Assembly (NCBI GenBank): GCA_037178975.1 | Contig: JASJZH010000006.1 | Coordinates: forward strand, 3,286,001 to 3,350,000 | Reading direction: 5' to 3' | DNA: 64,000 bases | Source: Oscheius tipulae | Lineage: Eukaryota; Nematoda; Chromadorea; Rhabditida; Rhabditidae | Shown here: positions 13,215 through 25,702 of the stretch, piece after piece | How positions within the stretch are numbered: position 1 is the stretch's first letter | How the letters are laid out: each line of letters begins with the position of its first letter | Program-made: the position numbers and the translations under genes | Notes under the pieces: model-generated | Seen by the model: the letters and a program-made list of their open reading frames with translations, nothing else | The model's database searches: none | Told to the model about the DNA's origin: nothing

Positions 13215-13576
13215 TTAGCAAGCGTGTTCATAGGTGCAGACGTCCTTCGGGGCAGTTCCGCTTTCCAACTCCTTGATAATGTTTCCGAGCTCTTTCTGGG
13301 CATAGGCGGGGCAAGCAAGCTGACCGGCTTTTCCAGTAATGATCTTCTCACACTCCTGGATAAAATCCTGAAAGAAACATTGGTAACTATAAACGAAATG
13401 ATTACGTTTTCAATAGCTTGTGTATCTTTTCCAAGAGCGGGTGCAGCGACTCTCACAGCGATTTCGCACATTTCACACTCGATAATGCTGTCATTGCTGG
13501 TGATGACCTCAGGCTTGACGACGACGAAAGCGCTAACAGCAGCGACACTGAGAGCAAGAACAAGAAGAGAGTGCAT
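13215..13576 (-). CDS. Saposin-like protein (SPP family)
   Basis: A 107-residue secreted protein from two exons (13406-13576 and 13215-13367) with a 38-nt intron. Residues 1-16 form a signal peptide (MHSLLVLALSVAAVSA). The rest is one saposin B domain with six cysteines: CEMC near residues 34-37, one in QECEKI, one in LACPAY, then VCTYEHAC at the end. This is the spacing that makes three disulfides in saposin folds. Nematode SPPs bind lipids, and some permeabilise bacterial membranes in the gut; which role applies here is inference. The domain fills almost the whole mature protein, as in short SPPs. A TATAAAG lies about 95 bp upstream of the ATG and an AATAAA just after the stop, both suggesting a compact, well-expressed gene. 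Confidence 0.9.
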
Positions 13577-13668
13577 CTTGATGAAGACTGGGAACAGGTA
13601 GCAGAAAGGAGAGTTTGTGTGATTGATTCTTTGTTAGCAAAGATAATGTTCGGAGTCTTGGCCGATAG

Positions 13669-13675
13669 CTTTATA
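13669..13675 (-). promoter_or_regulatory. Candidate TATA box of the saposin-like gene
   Basis: The reverse strand reads TATAAAG about 95 bp before the saposin-like ATG, a plausible core promoter position for a short 5' leader. The support is motif and position only. Confidence 0.4.
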
Positions 13676-13906
13676 CCAAATTGATAAGGGCCCGGAGATG
13701 TAAAGGAAGTTGTGACGAAAGCGCAATCCGGAAGGTTGCAGATAAGGTTATTCTTTAGGCTGCTTATTTGCTCTGGACCAATTCGCCTTTTACGAAATGT
13801 TGGCTAGAAGCATCGAGCACATCCTCTAATAGGGCTACAATGAGTTGCTGAACCCAAGGTTGTTTTGAAATAAGCTTCTTTATTTAGGAATGACCATTGA
13901 ATGACT

Positions 13907-16142
13907 TTAATTGAACAAAAGCTGATTATAGAACCGAGATGTGTGAAGGATCCCCGTACGGCACATTTCTGTCGTTCTGAAAATAGATTATATCCCTTGT
14001 AAACATGCAAAAAATTACCTTACAACCGACATTCTATCAGCACGCTCGAAATTTGAGCGCACCAATTCGTAATACTGGCCATCACTGAGAACGATGGAAT
14101 GAAGTTTTAGACATTTCATGCGAAGAACGTCGATGAATTTGCTGAAACAGTTGCTTTTAGAAACAAGCGACCACGTTTACCTCGATTTGTCAGAGAAACG
14201 GAGAGTATCATCGTCCCATCGGATCTCAAGACGAGAAAGTCTCGGACAGTTTTGAGCGATGCAGTCTACAAACTGATCGACATGAATCTTGGCAACAACT
14301 TTCGGACAGCAATCTTCTGCTATTCCCATCACCAAAACTCTAAACAAACTGAAGTTTCGATACCAAATGCTAAATACCTGACGTTTCTCAGCTGAGGTAT
14401 CATGTTCATCCAAAAGTACTCGAGCAGTTTGTGATGGCCTCCCAAGAGCAATCCGTAGAGCTGATTACCATGTCGCATGATGAACTCTGTCAAGGCTGTC
14501 TCGTTGAGAGAGTCGCATGTGTCCAGAGCCAAGTATTGCAAGTTGTTTATGGCTCCAGAATTCATCCAAGCCTCAAGTACCTGAAGTTTCTTATATAAGT
14601 TTTGCACCCGTTTTCTTACTTGATCTGTCATGTTTTCCAAGAAACCAGCATCGAGCCACCGCAAGTGGGGCAATCGAGTGAGGATGAAGATTAGAGAGTC
14701 TGAAGAAAGTTCAGTTCCCTAAAAAGTTTGTTAAAGTAAAGAAAATATATTTTTACCTTAACGTCCAACTCTTCAAGCCTTGTCTTGTCCCAATCAATGG
14801 TTTTGACTGTCGCATTGTCGAGATCTACAAAAAGCTAGATATGGACAAGAGATACTCACTTGTGTTGGCCAAAAACAGTGATTTCAGCTTCTTGCATCGT
14901 TGAAGTACAAGTTTCAGACATGATCCGGTTACTTTAGGACAGTAATTGACACAAAGACACTCTAGATGGGCACAGTTGGATGAAATAGCGTCGACGTGCT
15001 CATCAGTGATGAAAGGAACCTAAATATTTGAATTTCACTCAAAAGATGCTTTCTACTTACTCCCCACAGGTTGACAACCCGTAAGTTTGGCAAGTACTGC
15101 TTCAATTTGAAGACATTGACAGTTTCGTAGACCTCCTCCTCTTCGTCTTCCACCTTCTCATAAGTTCCTGAATTGTGTTTTTTTTGCGCAAGAAAAGCAG
15201 GTGTAACGCGTTTCAAGTGACAGCCGACCTTACACTTGACTTTGAGGCAAATCTGTTTTTCACACTCACCGATGATATGAAGAGCTTCAACAGAAGAAAT
15301 GAACGTGTAGACTTTTCTCAGGAAGCCTTCAAGGAAAATATTTTCCGAAAGACAAATAGTCAACGAGTTCAGACGAGAGGGAAAGCTTTGAAGGTCGGTG
15401 AAGTCATGAAGCTGCATGGCAGTGGAAAAATCTGGAAATAGACTGATTCCAAAATAGACCAAGCCATACCGAGAGTAAGATGTTGCAGTTTTGGACACCT
15501 GGCAGCCAACTCATGTAGAACTGCTGGGTTGATGAGATCCGTGGCAAGCTCAACAATCCGGAGCTCTGTGAAAAGCGTACCGATCATCTGAGGAATGTGA
15601 TCAACGTATCGAACCTGAAACTTACATAATAGACAGACTTGCATAATAGACTAGATCACAACACAATGACACCTTACAACGGCAACTTACTTAGTACACA
15701 AAGGTATGCCTCAAATTGCTTGTTAATTACTGCAAACATTCAATAAACATACCGCAATTCCTCCCAGGTTGGGCCGGAAAGAGACAAATTTCCACAATGT
15801 TGGATTGTTTGCTACGGATCGCCATCGCTTACAGACAGTGCCTGCTTGTAGAATCTAAGATTTATGTGACCTCGTGACATCATACGACTGCTACCTGCTG
15901 TGGAGGAAGGTAGGAAAACATGTGAAGAAGCACCTTGTCTGGCAGTTTTTCGATGGTCTGAAAATTCCAGTTGTCTTATTTTCTCGGAGCATATTATGTT
16001 TTCTTACATTGCTTCTACGCTGTTTTGGCGGAGGGGAATCTGTTTCGAATCCATCAAGATCGTTAGCTAGCTTGCCCTTGAGGTCGGCGCCGTCCACATC
16101 TTGCACAACGCGACGCGTCAAATCGAGTAGTTCCGTGCCCAT
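13907..16142 (-). CDS. F-box and leucine-rich-repeat protein
   Basis: This is a substrate receptor for an SCF ubiquitin ligase by family rule: the F-box binds Skp1 and the LRRs bind the target. Exon 1 starts MGTELLDLTRRVV and ends near 16008. Exon 2 (15894-15957) and exon 3 (15753-15854) supply the F-box (IEKLPDKVLLHMFSYLPPQQ, then VCKRWRSVANNPTLWKFVSF). The remaining exons, down to 13907, encode an LRR solenoid with repeats such as LRVVNLWGV, LPHLRWLDAGFLENMTDQV and CPRLSRLEIRWDDDTL. A strongly acidic loop (VEDEEEEVYETVNVF) sits inside the repeats. The C-terminus is spliced at 13976 and reads TTEMCRTGILHTSRF before the final residues. The product is about 550 residues. There is a possible extra small exon near 15705-15716. 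An AATAAA lies about 25 nt past the stop (reverse strand of 13880-13885). The precise FBXL subfamily is not assigned. Confidence 0.87.
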
Positions 16143-19100
16143 TTTTGATGGGGGAAAACTAGAGGAAAGCCACCTCTTGAGGTGTAATCAAAACGCGTGT
16201 GGGGCGAAGAAAAGAGCTACTTGTGCTGTGTCTTTTGGATGCCAGCAGGAGTCAGCTGGCAAGAGCCTCGGCAGCATGTGCCTACCCAGATGTGAGATGA
16301 GTTTTGCAAATACCCATTATGTCATAACTGAGTAGAAAAGCAGCTCGTTTCTCTGCTTTGTAACAAAGTTTGGCAAACAGACCCTTTTCCTCCTCTGGCT
16401 GGAATCTTCACGATCTTCTGATACCATTGCGCAAAGTCGAGAAACTTAACCAAATCGAATTTAGTGCTTGTGTACGAATTAGAAATCTAGAAATCTAGGC
16501 AGAGAGAGGCGCTGATGTAACTTCAGTCGGACTGGCAAAGTAGCGATCTTTCTGTAGAAAAAAAAGCTGTGGCAGGTGCGAAGAGAGAGGAGAGAGAAAT
16601 CATTCAAGAGAACACAAACATCGCCACCTCTTGATCTAATACCTACGGGATATGGACTATCGGCTTGTGCTTTATGACCTACTGCCTCCCACCACAATGT
16701 TGTAATTGTCTCGCCACCGAAAAATCAAAACAACTCACTGGCATACGCGACAACACTAGAGCAAGATTGATCTTCGACAATGCTCGTAGCTTTTTGATGA
16801 TTCGCTCCTTTTTCTTCTTCCATTCTTCGGTTTCACGAAAGTGCTTTTTCCTTGTAAGCCATGTCTGACTGCTTGTGGAGGCAATTGATTCTTCACTCTG
16901 GAATATACTTTTGAACTATGGACTTTACCTAAACAGCCCTTTCTTAATTATGTGGCGGTTTTGTACAAAGAATAAAAGAAAGAAAACTGTAAACTCACCG
17001 GTTTTTCGACATGTTTGGATCTAAATATGTCGAACATGGATGGTAGAAATAGAATAAACTATAGACTAAACCCGTTGAGAAAAATACGCTGAAGCAGAGA
17101 CTTTTTTTGAGATGAGAAGAACAAGAAAAAAGGGTATCCGGCACCTTCCGGTATTTGGAAACCCAATGAGGGAGAACAGTTGTTCAGACGTGTTCAAAAG
17201 TCTTATAACAGTGATGAGTCGAGACGGAAAAGAGGCCAATCAAAGCGGACTGTTTGCTGGATGCGGGATCTTTCACATTATCGGCAATGTTTGAATTGCA
17301 GCAGAGGACTTCACATTCTACGTCAGACATTTCTAGTTTCTTCGCTTCAGAAATGTTAAAACTTATCGCTTGAAAAAGAGAAAAGTTCGACATTACGGAA
17401 CGTTTATGAAACGTAAAGATATTGACGGCCGCGAAAAGGTATGAGGTGACAACGGCTCTGGGCAGATGTCGGCACGAAGCGCAAAAGAGACAAGCCTCGG
17501 AGCCTCATTTAAGTGGTCAGTAAAAGGTAAATTGCTTATTTGTGTGCAAAAGTTGAACAGAAAGTAATAAACATATACTTATTGCTTAAATATAAGACTA
17601 ATCAAGATTTTCAAGCTAAAAAAAGTAGAAAAACATACTGGGAGGAAGAACCAAGAAGTGCCGAGCTTGCAGCGATTGCAGAGACACAACAAAAAGGGCA
17701 ATCCAGGTTTGATTAGTGGATTTCGAGTATTGATAAATGTCATTCGATGCTCACTGGCCACGGATTTTTACACGCGCGGGCAGTTGTCCCCTGCGCTTTT
17801 GCCGCAATAGTAAATCACCAGAAGAATCAGAAACAAATGCCGCCACGTCTCCAGATGCTTGCAAGAAAAATATCACCGACACCAAAATTTACAGATCAGT
17901 GGGTAAAAAGACTTTGCTCTTTTCCAAAGACAATTGTTTCTTCATGGAAGCCAGATTAGATTCCGTTAATCCATTCCGTGTAGGCCTTACGCCACCGCGA
18001 TTTTTTTTCGGGTTTGTAATTTAGAAGCTGATTGAAGTCTTATTGCGTTTTTTGTATCTTACAATTTGGCACGGTGGCGCCGTCTAGGTGGGCGGATCTT
18101 CTGCAGGATAAAGTATCCCTGACATCTTTTAGAGTGGTTCGACATTCTGGCTAGACTGCAAAGATGTTCTAGTTTCGCTTGAATATGATGTGGCGCGCTT
18201 TTTGTACAGGTTATGTTACTCCATAAAGTAAAATGAGACGAGATTACTCGTCGTCTCGTTAAGATGCTCTTTTGACACCGGGCGGAAGCGCTCTGAATAT
18301 CATAGTTCTAGTGACACTACTTTGTCGCTCAACGATGTCTGTCTCAGCGTAACGCAATTTCCAAAAAGGAAACTCCCATTTTTAGCATAAAATGAGCCGT
18401 GAATAAGCGCCCTTCATATACCACCAATATGATTATGCCCTTTACAAGATGGCTAGCAAAGTGTTATTTGGTTGATCTGTTTATCAAGCGTACTTCAGCT
18501 ATCAGACATTATTTTATAATCTTCGTGTTATTTTTCTTTCCCAGGCCTTCCTAGTTAGGAGGAAGACTGGTTATCCACATAATTTCCGCCAGTTTTGTTT
18601 TTTCTGAGCCAATAAGGCCTCAGCCCACTTTCCTCCCTCTCTAGCTCACCTGGATTACCAGCGAAAAATGATTGATAACTACTACTTACTCCATGAAAAA
18701 TCATCTCACTGCTGGCTAATAATCTCGCGCAAGCCGGGTTCAGCTTCTTGGTGCGCAGCTTCATTTCGTGACTCGTGTCACGTTGGCCTGTTTTGTTGAG
18801 TGAACCCATCGACTGAGCCAGATAATTTGCGGGTGATCTAAAATAATGCGATAAATGTGAGGTCACAAGCCGTTTCCAAGCTTAAAGATACATTTCAAGT
18901 ATTTCACCCTCAAATTTGTTTAAAAGCCTCTTTCCTTATATCTTTCAAGTCGATTGCAATTGGAGCTGTCTCAAACAGTCGACATTATTGCTGTGTTCAT
19001 TATATTCTCTCACACATGATATTGAACTTTAAGTGGATTTTTGTGCAGAATTGAGCCAGACATCTTTCCAAAAACTTATAATTGAATCTTGTCTTCTTCA

Positions 19101-21544
19101 GAATGTTTCCTCCTAGAGATCTGGCTACTTGTACTAACAACTAACATCTCAAGTACTACCCAGTTTTCGTTTTAACTGACTTTTAATTACTAAATAAAAA
19201 ATAAATTGAATGCAAACTTACTTTAAGTATTCCTTCAACGTGCTTTCCCGCTTCATCAAACCACCCTGTACAAGACGCTTTCGTAGCAGTGCACTTTGAT
19301 GAATTTCTGCAACCATCTTTGATATCAAAGTTTTGAGTATTAAGAGCGGGTTAGAGCAATCGAATAGTCGAACTAACCATACGGATATTGAGGCATGGCT
19401 GAGGTGCGGAATGTCTTGATCAGAGTCGGCGGTCGCAAATAATGACACTGTCAGGATCAGCGACTTGGCCGAAATCTCTTGAAAATGTACACAAAAAGAA
19501 TGATATACAGTTTTGAGTGTAGTTAGGAATCCGTGACGTGAAGATACTATAAAACAAAACCTTTTTTAGACAGCGCATCTTATTACTCATCCGACTCACT
19601 GACAACCCGGAAATCATGTGTTTTGAAGCGAAACGCAGTTGTTCAATCTTCGGCTGTTAGCTGTTTTACTTATTGCAGTAAAGCCCTCACAATTCAATTC
19701 TTAGAGGAAACAATAAGAAAGCCTATTCGTTTCCACCTGTGCGAGCGGCCACATTCCAAAGATGAAAAGGAACAGAACATACCATGCTCTTTATTTTATT
19801 CAAATCACAAGCGACAGGTGAAAGTGATCTCAAGATCTTTTCGCAGAAACTATTGGAATTTTTCAGTCAGCTGACATTTTGAAAAAAAAGTGATGTTCGC
19901 AACACATTGTTCCTTTGGACTCTCCTCTAGGCACGAGGCTTTCGAAGCACGACTGTCATTAATGTCGTATCTGCTTCTTATTAACTTTTTTTTTGGACCG
20001 TTTCTTCTTTCAGTATTTACTATAACCACCCCTTTCGAATTTAATTATGTGAATAAGCAGATGTTATCCGAGGATCCCTACTCATGACCAAGTGAAGAAA
20101 CGAATGAAGAACAGCCTTTTCCGTAGTGTAAGATAACATAGAAAAGAGCCGAACTCGACGTTACTTTATGATGAATCAGCCAGATCGAACATCGCGAAAT
20201 AAGACCCTTTGTACAAAGATTTCCTATAAGTTTATCACGATCCGTTAGAGGCGCTATTCCTGTTTTGACTACTACCAATTGTTTTCTAACCTTTCTTTCT
20301 TTGAACTTACTGTTTCACACGCACTGTGAAAATTAAATTTGGTTCGCCGTTATGACGATAATCTCATCAACGACTTTTACAAACGTATTCTCGCCTTCTA
20401 ACAAAATGTATCACCTGCCAGGGCGAAATTAAAGAAATGCGACGATTTGAACTTGGTCTCTTGAATCAACAGAAAACAAATGCTGACAGCTTGGCGTTTT
20501 CTTTCAACATAGTAACATCAGTTTGTTATGTTTTGTTTAGGTCAGTAAAAGGGCAGTATCAGTTTAATACTTGGAACAAGAGTTATCCTATCCAGATGTT
20601 CTCTATTCATGCCTAGTAGCTCACATTGTTCAAAATATGTTTTCGCATGGACAACAAACGATAGTAACTTTCTATCTCGTCCAAATTCCTCTCATAAACA
20701 TAATGATGTTTATAGAGGGTGGCTTTTATCTGTCCAGAACGTATCAAAATATTTTGAGTCGTACCCGCTTTGAATTCGAACAAATACCAATTTGTGGGGC
20801 ATTTTGTATTGCAAATTGTAACATAGACCCCTTTTACTGCTAACATATTTCAAGCGATTCGGCCAAATCTCTGCGAGCAGTTAAAAAAAGCCTTTTGAGT
20901 CTGAAATGGCTCATAAAGGCTTCCTCAACCAACTGCCATCATCTTTTTCCTCCTACCGAAATGTATGAATTTGGTATTTCATTAGGCAAACACGTTTTGC
21001 ATGAAAAAGTAAAAACTGGGAACAAAGTTAACGGAAAGCACATTGTGAGTTCTTAGTTTATGTGCGACCTTCGCAGTGTCAAACTTCTTCCGTTCGCGGT
21101 TAATTCAGGCAGCTCGCAACATATTCCATCTACCATTTAATGAGAGTGTATTCATTTGGCAACCATTAGAAAAGGTCGGTCGTTTTCCGTCATCAACTCG
21201 CAATTTCATCTGTTCACGCGATACCGCTAAGTTTTGGTTTTGTTAGCACGGCCTCCACCGCTGAAAAACTTAGGAACGTTTTTAGCAGCTAAACAAAAGC
21301 TCTCCTTCTTCATATCTTGATATTCTGTTCCTCACTCGCAAAAAGTCTTGTGCCTAGCCTGAAAATTACCTCAATCATCTACATCCGTCTTTTCTTTATT
21401 GGCCTTTTTAATAGAATAACGGTGTTCGTTTCAGAATCGCGAGCACTATTATTGCATCACTGCATGACAAGCTCAAACTTTTCGGTTTGTATTTTTTATA
21501 GTACCCTAACTTGGCTTTAGGGTAAAGCAACTCAGTATAGTGAA
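16143..21544. other. Long gene-poor stretch (5.4 kb)
   Basis: No spliced gene, RNA gene or transposon open frame could be supported. Open frames of 60-103 codons occur on both strands (for example 18555-18866, -) but have no domain and no matching flanking exons. The stretch lies between the divergent starts of the F-box gene and the peptide GPCR, so distal regulatory DNA for either is possible. Confidence 0.45.
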
Positions 21545-24182
21545 ATGCGCGGACATCTACAGGATGAGAACACGTGGCTTCTCGATTTCACAGAACACTC
21601 TCCTTTGGTTAGTTTTTCCTTGAACAGACCTAATCTAAAGTTTAGGCTTGGGCTATTCCGCTATACGGGTATCTGATGCCGTTTTTGGTGGCCGTCACAA
21701 CAGTCACAAACACCTTCATAATCATTGTACTCTCACAAAAACATCTTCGTACTCCTACGAATGCTGTACTGTTATCGATGGCTGTCACAGATCTCCTTAC
21801 AGGTGAGGAAGTAAACAATAGATCCTGAAACAGAACGGGTTGTGAAGCTTCCGATGTCCATATCATTTCGCAACATAGGTAGTTTTCACTTAACACAGCA
21901 GTTTTCAAAAACTAGCAGTGTAACATGGTCATGACCACATTGTTTTCCGGTTGTTGTTCCGTTCCTTGGTTCGTCTATTACTATACCCTCAAAGGGTATG
22001 AAGCGGATCGCAGTAAGTCATTTTCAATTCATGCAAAGAAAAAATGTTTCAGTTTCGGGGGTATCGGCGTTCTGGTGCCATGCAAACAGATACATGTTCG
22101 AGATGTTGCCATCAGCATTCCATACTGCGGCTATTTGGCTGGCCGTCTTTCTTGCAGTTCAACGTTATGTTTATGTCTGTATACCTAATCACGTCTACTT
22201 ATTCTGTACTCCAAAAACAACAAAATTCACCATAATAGGTATAATAATGGTGAGTTCAACACGTTTGTTTGTAAACACTCAAATATGCATAATTAGTCTT
22301 ATTTGACACGCATCTTGAGAGATCAGTGTGGAAGGGGGAGAGACCCGTGTGACGGGGTAACCGCTTTTTTGTGATGCAAGAATGTCTAAAGATATCAATG
22401 TCTAATGAAAGCGTTACCTCAAATCGCGATGTTTTGTCCCAATGATTTATGAACATCTTCATGAATCATAATTGAGTGAAGTCTGAATAAATGAGATTAA
22501 GTAGCCAACTTTCGACTTCACATTGTGTTCGGAAAGTTGGCACACAATAGTCTTTGAAGCAGAAAAAGCGCGCGTATGCACAAAGTACAAGTTTCAAAAA
22601 GTGAAATCTTTGTCTTGCAGGCCTCATTTGTCACTCTGCTCCCAGAGGTTACCGCTAGAAAACGCTTTGCTCATCATAATACATTCACAGATGGGGTCGA
22701 ATGCTACGAATATTCCACGGCTTGGGTCAACGTAAAACTTTTCTCTTGTTACTAATTAATTAAATGTTCAGTGGGTAGGAAAAGACATCGTCTTTTCCGG
22801 TTTTCTATGGGTTCGTGTGGTTCTTCATGCGGTTCCATGCATTCTTCTTCTTATTTTTACCTGCAAACTAGGATCAACACTTAAACAGGCTGAGATTCGT
22901 AAGAAATCTTGGGCTGCTGTCGACAGCTCTAGGAAGCCAAGTTGTAGAGGGTAAACTATTATTTGAAACGAATATCAAAAGTTTTTAGAAGCATGTCAAG
23001 CGGAAGATCTTTGTATGCCACAACGAGGATGTTGGCGATGATCTGTTCCGTCTTTCTTCTACTCGAGGTAGGTTCCTTATTCTTTCTTGCACTAACAGTG
23101 TTACTACCTTTGCCTCGCAACAGCTGCGTCGCCTATAATGACAATTTTCGTGCTAATTGTGGGCCACACTCGTCAGACTCCAATTGTATCTCTGGCTAAT
23201 TGCATTATACTATTAAAAAGATTTCGTCTTGTTTCCTCAAAGAAAGATTTGCAGATCCCTGCTGCCATATTGAATGGTGTTCAGTTTGCAGTGGCTGTGG
23301 AATGGTGGACACCTCCAATAGAGACAATCCGACGGCTGAATAAGGGTCTAGTGATCAGGTCTGTTTGGGCAGTTCTTAAGGCATTTTGAGACTCCCGAAC
23401 TTCCGCTTCAATTGTTGCACTCGGACAAAGATGAAGAACCTAAATCCTTCATGTCTGAACGCGTCACTTCCAGCGATGCTCGCGTTGTGACTGACAGACA
23501 TTTATCAGCTCTGATGAGGGTCAAACTTAGTATTTAGGATGCATATAACGTTTTTGGCGGGGGCGCTTTCGTCGGCCATTTTAGAAATCTCAAGGGCTAC
23601 ATTCATGTAAGAACAATTGCTGCCGCAGGGACTTCTTAATTGACCCTCAATCAAGCATTTTCCACTACTTGAAGAGTTTATTGTGGTAAAAGAGGCTTCT
23701 TCCTGCTCCTGACAAAAACAATAGCACAATTGGGTGGTGGTACATCGTCTTGCGTTTCAGAAACATTCTCATTGTATTGGTCTCGCCCATACAGTTCGGC
23801 ATCTACTGCTCCATGTCCGAGCAGTTCAGACTCACAGTTAGGCAACTTTTCACGTCACGATTGTTGTTCGTAGCTCAAGCTCAGGCAACATTTCATGGTG
23901 GAAAGAGGTTCATCTGTCTTTGAATAGCTCTTGAACAGTCAATTCAGGTACTCGTTGGTTTTGGTGGATCTCGACGGAGACGAAAGCAAGCAAGGAACCA
24001 CTGGGATGCGATGTTTTGGTTTCTTGGACAAGTAAGTATTACCAGTCAGTGCAATGACCTCATTCTTCAGGGACAAAGAAAAAGGACTGCGCAAGGTCTC
24101 TCATCAAATGTCGGTTTGTCGCTCTGAAAGAACCTCTGCACAATCACACGAACGGGAACCAATAAGGTTGACTCACAGTTGA
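21545..24182 (+). CDS. Peptide GPCR, sex-peptide/myoinhibitory-peptide receptor type
   Basis: Rhodopsin-class receptor for a neuropeptide. Exons at about 21545-21607, 21646-21802, 21950-22012, 22053-22249, 22621-22731, 22772-22950, 22989-23066, 23255-23358, 23761-23907, then two tail exons from about 23949, give one frame of roughly 390 residues. TM1-2 reads AVTTVTNTFIIIVLSQKHLR and TPTNAVLLSMAVTDLLT. TM3 has SAFHTAAIWLAVFLAVQRYV followed by YVCIP, where QRY replaces DRY, as is typical of the SPR group. TM6 ends VFLLLEIPAAIL, and TM7 is LVSPIQFGIYCSMSEQFR. ECL2 cysteine lies in GVECYEY. The intron before exon 3 ends TTTTCCG rather than AG (see findings), and the intron at 23359-23760 is large. 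By family this couples to Gi/o and responds to myoinhibitory or FMRFamide-like peptides; the ligand is not known here. Confidence 0.85.
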
Positions 24183-25702
24183 AAACCCCGAGAAAACAAC
24201 GACTCAGGACTGAAGAAAGCGATCTATACAGTGTTCTTCGCCATTCTACTGTGACGTGAGGACCGACTTATTCCGTTGGGGCTTCACCGGTTTAAATTAG
24301 TGGCGATAAATCCTTGTTGCTGCATCATTGTGTCTTTTGTATTGCATGAAGAAGTCTAATAAAAACTTGTCCTAAGACTCTTTTTGAGACCGGGAAGCAG
24401 TTTGCACAAAATCCAGGCTGGGTTTATGTGTTTTCCTTTCGCACGGCAATAAATCATTTTTGAAAACGCGTTTCCCAGACAGAGATCTAGGCTACAGAAC
24501 GACTGCAAGGCTTTTTTCAAAACTCTGTTTCCTTCATTTTCTTTCGGATTGAAGACGCTAATACCAAACTGTAATAGAGAAGGACGTTTCCTCTTCATCT
24601 CTTCATGCTAAAAGCAATAAATCTAACAGCGTCTAAACCTAGAAATTGCTTGCTTTATAATTACGATTTTAGATGGGCACAGGAGTCGTATCAAAAAGCT
24701 CAAAGACGGCATAGCTACGATAGTCGTTCATGCCGACCAAAGTGTCACTTTTCACATAGTTCCCTCATCGTCAGACAGCGGAAGTCTTAACCTTGGTCCT
24801 GGGATTAGGCCAGATTTTTGTCTTTTGCCTTCGAATCCTCTCCGTGTTCGCGCACAAATAAACGGGGGTGGAGCGGCTCCGCCCATCCCACCACCGGACC
24901 CACCACGTATTGTTCCTTTCGGAAACAGATTTTGTTCATCCCAATTATCCCTACATGCACTCTTATGTGGCTATAAGAAGGGAATAAGCAAGCTAGCCGT
25001 AAGGACAAGCACATCTGCTAAAGTGAAATCCACTGGCATGATGCTAATCCTGTGGCGGCTTCGTCTCTCATAATCTTCCTGATTTGAAAGCAAAAGAATT
25101 CCTTGTCTTTTCTTTCCTCCACAATGTGTGTGGGTTAAAGATGGCTTGTTTTGTTGATTGTTTTGCGCTATATTCATATCTTTTGCATAAACATTTCGGT
25201 TAATATTGCACGCGGACCTCAGTCCGCGTTACACTGGCGATGATAGTAAAACTGATAGTTTAAAATATTCCTTCGCACTTAAACCACTAAACTTTTCGAC
25301 ACTAATCCTTCCTTCTCTTAGTCTTCAAGAGTTTATGACTAATCGTCAACTCTTCTCTTCTCTTAATTACTTCTTTCATTGTCTGGAGAACTCCATTAAA
25401 GTTTTCGTTCCTTTATTCTGTTTCCAATCTTCAAATTTCTTCATTCCCTTTCAATTTCCTCTTCACGGTCAACTTTTGATATCCGGAGTTCCTTTTTAAC
25501 TGGCGAAAAACGCTCCATACCATTTTGTTAACTCGTAGAAGTTCCCACACTCCTTCTTAGTCTGATAGTTTGCATACTACACAATCCGGCTCGTTTTTAA
25601 TAGGTAAACATAGCGATCGGGTTTCACAATTGGAGCATCAAATTCTTTGGGCTCTTTTTTATCATTCTTTGTACTTTAAAAGTTCCTTTTCAGTCGTTTC
25701 GA
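24183..25702. other. Region between two GPCR genes
   Basis: I find no complete gene. It may contain an upstream exon or promoter of the dopamine receptor, since the visible first coding exon of that gene starts only a few residues before TM1. A perfect 8-bp hairpin sits at 25210-25229. Low-complexity pyrimidine-rich DNA covers about 25260-25480. Confidence 0.45.
25210..25229. repeat. Perfect inverted repeat, 8-bp arms with 4-nt loop
   Basis: The arms ACGCGGAC and GTCCGCGT are exact reverse complements around CTCA. It is GC-rich against an AT-rich background about 480 bp upstream of the dopamine receptor's first visible exon. It is not followed by a T run. Confidence 0.6.

Noticed and set aside
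23505-23729. Minus-strand open frame inside the large GPCR intron
   Set aside because: It lies within the 402-nt intron of the plus-strand receptor, has no domain and no splice signals of its own.
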